Source: Clostridiales bacterium (GTDB taxonomy: Bacteria; Bacillota; Clostridia; Monoglobales; Monoglobaceae). Taken from it: a DNA stretch of 18,923 nucleotides. Below, piece after piece: positions 13,807 to 18,923 of the stretch. Position numbers and translations under genes: made by a program. A model generated the notes under the pieces. That model was not told the origin of the DNA. It was given only the letters and a program-made list of their open reading frames with translations, and did no database searches. How positions within the stretch are numbered: the first letter of the stretch is position 1; every line of letters starts with the position of its first letter. The stretch spans positions 1 through 18,923 of the forward strand of contig JAHZIG010000038.1 in assembly GCA_019419865.1 (NCBI GenBank), in the 5' to 3' direction.

Positions 13807-15000
13807 ATGAGAATGAACCTATTTATATTTAACGAATTAAACGACGACGAGATCATAGCTAATCTTATCGATTTTTTAGAGAACGAGAGGGAAGAGAGCT
13901 ACTACGCGGCGGCGAGGGGGTTGATCGCGTTTAGCACTAAGAGACTTACGAATAAGAGTATTATAAAGGAATACGCGCTTAGGAAAGCGCTTGAGAGCGA
14001 AGGACTTCCCGATCCCAATTCGGTGCGAGACTTTTTAAGACAGGACGTTAAGATCATATACGAGACGCTCCTTCATGTCGATTGGGATTCTCTGTTTTTG
14101 CGCAGAGGTCTTATACCTATGAGCGCGATCGCCGCGCCTCCGGTCGATACCGGGCTTATGGGCTACGCGAAGTCGATAGAGAGCATGATCGAGGCTAATT
14201 CCAGGGAGGCGCTGATAGGCGCGATCCTGGCGCATTCGGAGGTGTTCGGAACCGGCGAGACTTCGGCGTATTCCGCGCTTAGATGGGAGAACGGAGGGCT
14301 CGTCGGAATTACAAATACAGACGACATTTCCTTCGACGACCTCACGGGGCTCGAGCATCAGAAAAAGGTACTTATCGCGAACACAGAGAGCTTTATAAAC
14401 GGCAAGCCGGCGAACGACGTACTCCTCACCGGGAGCAGCGGAACGGGCAAGTCGTCCAGCGTCAAGGCGTGTCTCAATATGTTTAAGGACAGAGGGCTCA
14501 GACTTATCGAACTCAGAAAGTCGGATCTGGACGAGCTTACCAGCGTGTTCGGGCGCATAAATAATCCGGTTTTGAAATATATTATTTTTATAGACGATCT
14601 CTCTTTCGAGCCGGACGACACGAGCTACAAGGCGCTCAAGGTCGCGCTCGACGGCCAGGCCGAGGCGAGGGGCGGAAACGTCCTGATATACGCGACTTCA
14701 AACAGGCGCAGCCTGATAAAGGAGACCTGGAGCGACAGAGAGGGCTTCAGCGACGAGGTGCACAGAAACGAGGGTCTGTCCGAACGTAAGTCGCTGGCCG
14801 CGAGGTTCGGGATAAATCTGAGTTTCCTGTCTCCGACCCAAAAGGAGTATTTAAAGATAGTCGAGGATATGTTAAAACGCGAGGGATTCGAGATGAGCGA
14901 GGACATTCGGGCGAAGGCGCTCGCATGGCAGACGAGATACAACGGCTTTTCGGGCAGATCTGCGGCGCAGTTTGTCTCAAACTTTCTAAGCGAAAGATGA
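13807..15000 (+). CDS. DUF815 AAA+ ATPase
   Basis: 397-residue ATP-binding protein of the DUF815 family, common in Clostridia, of uncertain role. The N-terminal ~180 residues are helical and family-specific. The AAA core holds the Walker A TGSSGTGKSS (Lys215), the Walker B YIIFIDDLSF (Asp263, Asp264), the sensor-1-like YATSNRRSL (Asn) and a C-terminal helical lid ending FSGRSAAQFVSNFL. The ATG at 13807 has GAAAGGCG 6-7 bp upstream; a second ATG two codons later is also possible. Codon choice and GC match the flanking housekeeping genes, not the AT-rich island. The likely promoter is at 13629, with a possible attenuator in the leader. Confidence 0.88.
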   Translation: MRMNLFIFNELNDDEIIANLIDFLENEREESYYAAARGLIAFSTKRLTNKSIIKEYALRKALESEGLPDPNSVRDFLRQDVKIIYETLLHVDWDSLFLRRGLIPMSAIAAPPVDTGLMGYAKSIESMIEANSREALIGAILAHSEVFGTGETSAYSALRWENGGLVGITNTDDISFDDLTGLEHQKKVLIANTESFINGKPANDVLLTGSSGTGKSSSVKACLNMFKDRGLRLIELRKSDLDELTSVFGRINNPVLKYIIFIDDLSFEPDDTSYKALKVALDGQAEARGGNVLIYATSNRRSLIKETWSDREGFSDEVHRNEGLSERKSLAARFGINLSFLSPTQKEYLKIVEDMLKREGFEMSEDIRAKALAWQTRYNGFSGRSAAQFVSNFLSER

Positions 15001-15170
15001 TTTTAAGCGAATTTATAGTTAATTTGTATAAATTTCAAAAAAGGTCGAAAAACATCTTGATTTTTTAAATATTGACGACTATTATATATAAATGGGTAAA
15101 GTATAACATCGTCTAAATGATAGAAATTTTACATATTGTTTCGACATACGATATCTGGAATAAAAATAGC

Positions 15171-15184
15171 AAAAATCGATTTTT
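15171..15184. other. Perfect 14-bp palindrome before the VanW-protein gene
   Basis: AAAAATCGATTTTT ends 21 bp before the ATG, within an A/T-rich 205-bp intergenic stretch. It could be an operator. The rest of 15001-15170 shows only weak promoter-like hexamers, with TTGACG at about 15074 the best -35 candidate. Confidence 0.35.
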
Positions 15185-15205
15185 TGAAATTTAGCGGGTG
15201 ATTTG

Positions 15206-17290
15206 ATGAAAAACAAGAAAGGCGCCAAGCAGGGCGCTAATGAAATTAAGTATTCCGGCGAGAAGCTGAGTTTCGACCAATACAGTCAGAACGCGCCGGG
15301 CGGCGAGCGGGAGACCGAGATGGAGAGAAGATTCAGGGAACGCGAGACCGCGGAGAAGGCGGCGTTTAAAGCGAACAGCAAGAAATCCGACGACGAAAAC
15401 GCCAAAGCGGACGACGATAGAGACTCGGAGACGAAGAAGGAGGCCGACGCGGCCAAACCGGAGCCGGAGAAGAATACGGCGGAGAACGAGTCGGTTTCGG
15501 AGTCTAAACGGGCGGATAAGCCCCAAAAGGCCGAGGCGACACAAGGCGGCGACGCTAAACCAGATAAACCAGAGGCTGATAAAAAAGAGACTGAGAGCGC
15601 AAGCGCGCTCAATAAAGCCGAGGAAACCGGAAAAACTGCGGCGGACGAGACCGAGGACGGAGAGAGCGACGAGACGAAAGATCAGGCCGATTCTAAGGCT
15701 AAAGACGGCGAAAACAGCGAAGGCGATATAGAAGAAAAATATGAGAAAAAGGCCGAGGAGGCCGCGGAGAGCAGACGGGTGAAACGGATGGATAAAAGGC
15801 GTAAAAAGCGTTTGAGGGTCGTTATAGGCGGAGTGGTAGCCGCGGTCGTGGTAGCCGTAGGCGGATATTCTATCTATGTAAACGCTTACGACGACGTGCT
15901 GCCTAACGTGTACGTCGAGAACGTAAACGTCGGAGGCATGACGCGCGAAGAGGCGCTTAGCGCGATCTCGGCCGAATTTACGGACGATAAGATCCTCGGA
16001 AATACCATGACGTTTAAATGCGGAGACAGTACGTCCGAGATATTGGTGGATAACCTGTATCTGCATTTTGAGAACGAGGCGACGGCGGACAGCGCGTATA
16101 TGTACGGAAGAGAAGACGACGGTTTTATGAATAAGCTTGCGAGCTTTACCAAGAACTTGTTTGCGAGAGAGACCATACATCCTACGATCAGTTACGATCA
16201 GCAGGCGCTCGTCGGCGCGATCAACGACCTGTGCTCTCAGTACGAGTACGATCCGGTCGGGTACACCTATTCGATCGGAGAGAACACCTTGACGATAAAG
16301 AAGCCGACCGACGGACTTAAGGTCAATATGGATGAAGCGGTAGCGGCCGTCGAGCATGAGATAGCGACGTTCAACTACGGCGAGCTGACGTTCACTCCGG
16401 AGACGGTGTCGCCGCCGGAGTTCGATCTGGACGCTTTCTATAACGAGATAACGTCGGCTCCGACCGACGCGACCTATGCGAGAGACGAGAACGGCGACGT
16501 AGTGGTCGTACCCGGAAAGCCTCAGGTCGTAGTCAGCAAGTCGGACGTCGAAGGGGCGGTCAATCAGCCCGAACAGGAGTTTACGATGAAGGTTCAGACG
16601 ATAAACCCGCCTGTGGACGCGGAATATCTTGAGAGCATAATGTATCAGACGCGGCTTGGATCGTACAGCACCAACTACAGCGGCAGCTCGGGGGCGAGGT
16701 CGAATAACATTGCGAGAGCCTGCGAGTCGTTAAACGGCGTGGAGCTGTTGCCGGGCGAGGAATTCTCATACGACCAGACGCTGGGTCAGAGAACGGCGGC
16801 GTCCGGGTATCTGCCGGCGCCGGTATACGTGGTAAGAGGCGGAGAAACGGTTTCGGAGATGGATTACGGCGGCGGTATCTGCCAGGTGTCGTCTACGCTC
16901 TATTGCGCGGCGCTGAACGCGGGGCTTGAGATAACCGAGAGACACTCTCACAGTAAGCCGGTCGGTTACGTTCCGGCGGGTATGGACGCGACGGTATCGT
17001 GGCAGTCGGTCGATCTTAAGTTTGTCAACAACACAGAGTATCCGATCAGGATCGCGGCGAGCGCGGGCGGCGGAATAGTTACGACGTCGTTCTACGGATC
17101 TACTGCGAGCGAGCCGAACTTCAGGCTCGAGACGACCAACGACGGAAACATGGTCACAGTGACCAAGGTCACGACCAACGCCGACGGCACGGAGACCAGA
17201 GAAGTGGTCAGCACGAGCGATTACGCTAACGCGGATATCGAGGCGACGGGCGACGAACTGGTGGTTCCCGAGGAGTCGCCCGCAGAATAG
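15206..17290 (+). CDS. VanW-family protein with peptidoglycan-binding domain
   Basis: 694-residue envelope protein. The first ~200 residues are a highly charged, Lys/Glu/Asp/Ala-rich, low-complexity cytoplasmic segment. One membrane anchor follows (about 205-226, VVIGGVVAAVVVAVGGYSI), preceded by a Lys/Arg cluster (type II orientation). Outside, about residues 235-460 fit the PG_binding_4 (PF12229) type found with VanW. The VanW domain (about 484-632) has the conserved SNNIARACESLNG, PGEEFSYDQTLG, GGGICQVSSTLY and ERHSHSKPV segments. A Thr-rich tail ends in an acidic stretch. The ATG at 15206 is preceded by GCGGGTGA; a TTG one codon earlier is an alternative. VanW proteins accompany some vancomycin-resistance operons, but no van genes are here and resistance is not implied; a cell-wall role is likely. 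Confidence 0.9.
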   Translation: MKNKKGAKQGANEIKYSGEKLSFDQYSQNAPGGERETEMERRFRERETAEKAAFKANSKKSDDENAKADDDRDSETKKEADAAKPEPEKNTAENESVSESKRADKPQKAEATQGGDAKPDKPEADKKETESASALNKAEETGKTAADETEDGESDETKDQADSKAKDGENSEGDIEEKYEKKAEEAAESRRVKRMDKRRKKRLRVVIGGVVAAVVVAVGGYSIYVNAYDDVLPNVYVENVNVGGMTREEALSAISAEFTDDKILGNTMTFKCGDSTSEILVDNLYLHFENEATADSAYMYGREDDGFMNKLASFTKNLFARETIHPTISYDQQALVGAINDLCSQYEYDPVGYTYSIGENTLTIKKPTDGLKVNMDEAVAAVEHEIATFNYGELTFTPETVSPPEFDLDAFYNEITSAPTDATYARDENGDVVVVPGKPQVVVSKSDVEGAVNQPEQEFTMKVQTINPPVDAEYLESIMYQTRLGSYSTNYSGSSGARSNNIARACESLNGVELLPGEEFSYDQTLGQRTAASGYLPAPVYVVRGGETVSEMDYGGGICQVSSTLYCAALNAGLEITERHSHSKPVGYVPAGMDATVSWQSVDLKFVNNTEYPIRIAASAGGGIVTTSFYGSTASEPNFRLETTNDGNMVTVTKVTTNADGTETREVVSTSDYANADIEATGDELVVPEESPAE

Positions 17291-17329
17291 CGCGGCGCGG
17301 CTTTGGCGGATCGTTTTAAATCAACAGTA

Positions 17330-17358
17330 TTGACAAGCGCCGGCCTTAGCGCTAATAT
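17330..17358 (+). promoter_or_regulatory. Promoter of the FMN riboswitch-ribU unit
   Basis: TTGACA (17330-17335), 17-bp spacer, TAATAT (17353-17358). The predicted start lies about 20 bp before the riboswitch aptamer. Confidence 0.8.
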
Positions 17359-17383
17359 AAGGCGTGTAAAATAAAAGTCAATA

Positions 17384-17490
17384 ACTTCGGGGCAGGGCGA
17401 GATTCCCGACCGGCGGTATAGTCCGCGAGCGCAATGCGCACGATTCGGTGAAATTCCGAAACCGACAGTATAGTCTGGACGAGAGAAGCG
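17384..17490 (+). promoter_or_regulatory. FMN riboswitch (RFN element)
   Basis: The RFN consensus blocks appear in order: CTTCGGGGCAGGGCGA, ATTCCCGACCGGCGGTATAG, TCCGCGAGCG, TCGGTGAAATTCCGAA, ACCGACAGTATAGTCTGGA and CGAGAGAAG, with the closing P1 stem pairing CTTC to GAAG. It binds flavin mononucleotide and lowers expression of the downstream riboflavin transporter when FMN is plentiful. Confidence 0.97.
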
Positions 17491-17494
17491 ACGT

Positions 17495-17580
17495 ATCAGC
17501 CGTTTTAACGCGGCTGATTTATAAAACTTCAAAAAGATGTTCTCATTCGCTCCCGAAGATTTACTTCGGGGGCGTTTTGT
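17495..17580 (+). terminator. Expression platform of the FMN riboswitch
   Basis: A first hairpin, ATCAGCCG/CGGCTGAT (17495-17502, 17511-17518), is followed by the terminator stem CGCTCCCGAAG/CTTCGGGGGCG (17548-17558, 17564-17574, one T-G pair), 5-nt loop and TTTTGTTATT. This is a transcription-terminating platform between the aptamer and ribU. Confidence 0.9.
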
Positions 17581-17622
17581 TATTGGCGCGTCGATCTATA
17601 ATCATAAAAAGGGGAGATCAAA

Positions 17623-18234
17623 TTGTCAAAAAGAGAAGTATTATCAAAAAAGAGGGGTAATCTGAGCGTAAGAAGCATGGTCTCGATCGCGTTGTGCAGC
17701 GCGGTCTCGTTCGTTTTGTTCATGCTGGATTTCAGTCTGCCGATAGTTCCGTCGTTTATAAAGATGGACTTTTCGGATCTGCCGGCGCTGATTTGCGCGT
17801 TCGCGTTCGGACCCATGGCCGGGGTCATGGTGGAACTTATCAAAAATCTGCTGCACCTGTTCTTCACCTCGACGATGGGCGTGGGCGAGCTGTCCAACTT
17901 CATATTGGGCTGCGCGCTGGTCGTTCCGGCGGGATTGATATATAAGCGGCATAGAACCCGAAAGACCGCAGTGATAGGTATGTTGGTCGGAACCGTCTGT
18001 TTCGCGGCTTTGGGGATATTCTCGAACTATTGCATAATGTTCCCGTTCTACGTTAGAGTGATGGGCTTCCCGATGGACGCAATCGTCGCCATGGGAACGC
18101 AGATCTCGCCGATCCTCGACAGCGAGCTTAAACTGATCCTGCTCAGCGTCACGCCGTATAATATCGTCAAGGGCTTGGTCATATGCCTTCTGACCTTCCT
18201 GCTGTATAAACGCCTGAGACCGATAATAACGTAG
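17623..18234 (+). CDS. ribU: Riboflavin ECF transporter S component
   Basis: 203-residue integral membrane substrate-binding subunit of an energy-coupling-factor transporter for riboflavin. It has about six hydrophobic helices and RibU-like segments: FIKMDFSDLPALICAFAFGP, near the flavin site, then ELIKNLLHLFFTSTMGVGELSNF and a C-terminal PYNIVKGLV. The start is TTG at 17623 after AAAAGGGGAGAT. The FMN riboswitch immediately upstream fixes the substrate class. The energising EcfA/EcfT module is not in the window and is expected elsewhere. The stop codon TAG lies inside the end of repeat R4 (AACGTAGAGATTAG), so the last residue and stop appear to be supplied by that repeat. Confidence 0.95.
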   Translation: MSKREVLSKKRGNLSVRSMVSIALCSAVSFVLFMLDFSLPIVPSFIKMDFSDLPALICAFAFGPMAGVMVELIKNLLHLFFTSTMGVGELSNFILGCALVVPAGLIYKRHRTRKTAVIGMLVGTVCFAALGIFSNYCIMFPFYVRVMGFPMDAIVAMGTQISPILDSELKLILLSVTPYNIVKGLVICLLTFLLYKRLRPIIT

Positions 18235-18343
18235 AGATTAGCGATTAGCGAATAGCGAATAGCGAATAGGGGGTGAAATCTATTTCTAAAGCGCCTAACT
18301 GGAACGTATGTGGAAATGGAATACTTTGTAAAGGAATTGTAAA
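18228..18343. repeat. Dispersed repeat, truncated copy R4
   Basis: Begins AACGTAGAGATTAG, the exact reverse complement of the right end of R1, continues with GCGAATAGCGAATAG units, and reaches GGAAATGGAATACTTTGT, where it breaks off directly before the toxin-antitoxin locus. Confidence 0.75.
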
Positions 18344-18372
18344 TTGACTAAGTTTGTCGTATGATGTATAAT
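18344..18372 (+). promoter_or_regulatory. Toxin mRNA promoter
   Basis: TTGACT (18344-18349), 17-bp spacer, TATAAT (18367-18372), with a predicted start near 18379. The spacer resembles that of the promoter at 13629. Confidence 0.85.
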
Positions 18373-18402
18373 TAATAAAGCAGATTAGAGGTAATTGAAG
18401 AG

Positions 18403-18447
18403 CGGTTAGCCACCACCTATTGTCGTAATTGCGGCAGGAAGGGGGTG
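18403..18447 (+). promoter_or_regulatory. Shine-Dalgarno-sequestering hairpin in the toxin leader
   Basis: CACCACCT (18411-18418) can pair with AGGGGGTG (18440-18447), the toxin ribosome site, at 7 of 8 positions. An inner stem TGTCG/CGGCA closes a TAATTG loop. The 10-base CGGTTAGCCA (18403-18412) overlaps the 5' side and recurs inverted at 18573-18582, so the antisense RNA carries the same words. Confidence 0.7.
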
Positions 18448-18453
18448 ACGCTT

Positions 18454-18525
18454 ATGAAATTGTTGTTTCGAGTATTTATACTCGTTATAATATTTCTTAT
18501 GGTTTTTACCATAAAAGCGATATAG
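18454..18525 (+). CDS. Small hydrophobic type I toxin peptide
   Basis: 23-residue peptide too short for routine ORF calling. It begins MKLLFR, is a single run of Val/Ile/Leu/Phe through the middle and ends TIKAI, so it is a one-pass membrane peptide of the size and shape of Fst/holin-like type I toxins. The site AAGGGGGTG lies 6 bp before the ATG. Its stop codon is the first base triplet of the hairpin shared with the antisense RNA. Context makes the call: its own perfect-spacing promoter, a leader that hides the ribosome site, and a convergent antisense promoter at 18611-18639. The peptide matches no family by eye, so membership in a named toxin family is not claimed. Confidence 0.75.
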   Translation: MKLLFRVFILVIIFLMVFTIKAI

Positions 18526-18549
18526 CCGCCCTTGAGTCAAGAGCGACTA
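18523..18549. terminator. Shared hairpin over the toxin stop codon
   Basis: TAGCCGCCCTTGA (18523-18535) against TCAAGAGCGACTA (18537-18549). On the toxin strand two positions are C-A mismatches; on the antisense strand both become G-U pairs, so the fold favours the antisense RNA and likely ends it. Confidence 0.6.
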
Positions 18550-18577
18550 TATTATTATAGTAAAGTAACTTTTGGCT

Positions 18578-18600
18578 AACCGTTTAACGGTTTTCCTCTT
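18578..18600 (+). terminator. Likely terminator of the toxin mRNA
   Basis: AACCGTT-T-AACGGTT (18578-18592), with an effective loop formed by the innermost bases, followed by TTCCTCTT and further T-rich sequence. Confidence 0.5.
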
Positions 18601-18610
18601 TTCTGCTTTT

Positions 18611-18639
18611 ATTATACAATAAAATTTCTTAATTGTCAA
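18611..18639 (-). promoter_or_regulatory. Antitoxin RNA promoter
   Basis: Minus strand TTGACA (18634-18639), 17-bp spacer, TATAAT (18611-18616): both hexamers are full consensus, so the antisense RNA should be made strongly, stronger than the toxin mRNA (TTGACT). Confidence 0.85.
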
Positions 18640-18641
18640 CG

Positions 18642-18806
18642 CAAACATAGGAATTAGGATAATAGGAATTAGGGAGTAGGAGCGGAAAATCGCTTGTGTA
18701 ACGCCGAACGCAAACGTCGGCGGAATGGAATACCCTGTTTTCCCATACGGCTACATAAGCCGTTTCAACGCTGCAGAAACGTGTTAGGCTCCTAATCCCT
18801 CGTATA
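18642..18806. repeat. Dispersed palindromic repeat, copy R5
   Basis: Begins CAAACATAGGAATTAGG and ends GGCTCCTAATCCCTCG. The core has TGTAACGCCGAACGCAAACG and GGAATGGAATACCCTGTTTTCC-like text plus an ACGGCTACATAAGCCGT inverted pair. It lies just outside the antitoxin promoter. Confidence 0.8.
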
Positions 18807-18843
18807 ATATAGTTGTGATTAATTTTCAAGAAAATCACAAAAA
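18792..18843. repeat. Right arm of the 52-bp inverted repeat
   Basis: Reverse complement of 1-52 with one mismatch. It overlaps the outer end of repeat R5. Bases 18844-18923 beyond it hold no gene or RNA that I recognise. Confidence 0.85.
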
Positions 18844-18923
18844 ACTTGTTATCTCATAAGCCATATGTGATAATAGGCTTAGTACAGATAGAGGTCGCAG
18901 GTTAATCCCTTGAAGCTTTGTCT

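Larger units (their letters stand above)
18520..18606 (-). ncRNA. Convergent antisense RNA (type I antitoxin)
   Basis: Predicted from the minus-strand promoter at 18611-18639. The 5' end (AAAGCAGAAAAGAGG) resembles the 5' end of the toxin mRNA (AAAGCAGATTAGAGG), and both then contain CGGTTAGCCA, as expected for opposite-strand direct repeats in Fst/par-like loci. The RNA would end in the hairpin at 18523-18549, fully paired (two G-U) on this strand. Length about 85 nt. Confidence 0.7.

Noticed and set aside
15191..16357. A 388-codon open frame on the minus strand
   Set aside because: It is antisense to the charged N-terminal part of the VanW-family gene, gives a low-complexity Arg/Leu/Phe product, and has no ribosome site.
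15206..17290. Vancomycin resistance determinant
   Set aside because: VanW-domain proteins are widespread in Clostridia, and no vanH, vanA/B, vanX or vanRS gene is present.
18629..18838. A 69-codon minus-strand frame at the right end
   Set aside because: It lies inside repeat R5 and the inverted-repeat arm and extends over the antitoxin promoter; no homologous frame is kept in copies R1-R4.
18885..18923. Possible start or end of a tRNA or tmRNA (GGTTAATCCC text)
   Set aside because: The T-arm-like word lacks the GGTTCGAATCC core, and no acceptor, D or anticodon arm can be built in the remaining bases.

Overview
The window looks like a chromosomal stretch of a mesophilic, low-to-medium GC Bacillota, most likely an uncultured gut-type Clostridia. 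The reasons are Shine-Dalgarno-led genes with TTG/GTG starts, a sucrose PTS operon behind a consensus catabolite (cre) site, a Bacillus-type PLP arginine decarboxylase, a VanW-family surface protein, an FMN riboswitch upstream of RibU, and a convergent type I toxin-antitoxin locus. No taxonomic marker gene is present, so this is inference.

Layout. 1-371: a dispersed palindromic repeat, then the promoter and operator of the sucrose operon. 372-4783 (+): scrA (PTS EIIBCA), scrB (sucrose-6-P hydrolase) and scrK (fructokinase), tightly packed and ended by a clear terminator. 4997-9673 (-): a remnant of an AraC regulator, yhbY, a DUF2520 Rossmann protein overlapping a HAD phosphatase, and the polyamine genes speA and speD. 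9855-13053 (+): a strikingly AT-rich four-gene operon (Cys-cluster protein, TerB-like protein, multi-pass membrane protein with an apparent ATA start, Gly/Ala-rich membrane-hairpin protein) that reads as a transferred island of unknown role. 13054-13806: hairpin, two tandem copies of the dispersed repeat, and an orphan strong promoter followed by a compact hairpin-terminator. 13807-18234 (+): DUF815 AAA+ ATPase, VanW/peptidoglycan-binding protein, FMN riboswitch and ribU. 18228-18843: repeat copies flanking a small Fst/par-like type I toxin-antitoxin locus with convergent perfect-spacing promoters.

How the genes work together. ScrA imports and phosphorylates sucrose, ScrB splits sucrose-6-P into glucose-6-P and fructose, and ScrK phosphorylates the fructose. 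SpeA makes agmatine and SpeD makes the aminopropyl donor for polyamines. RibU, as an ECF S component, imports riboflavin under FMN control. The AT-rich island has no assignable pathway; its two membrane-directed proteins behind small helper genes suggest a membrane-acting accessory (possibly conflict or defence) module, which is a hypothesis only.

A family of about 110-185-bp repeats with inverted ends (5 copies or partial copies) occupies most of the long gene-free stretches, and the two ends of the window carry a 52-bp inverted repeat with a single mismatch.
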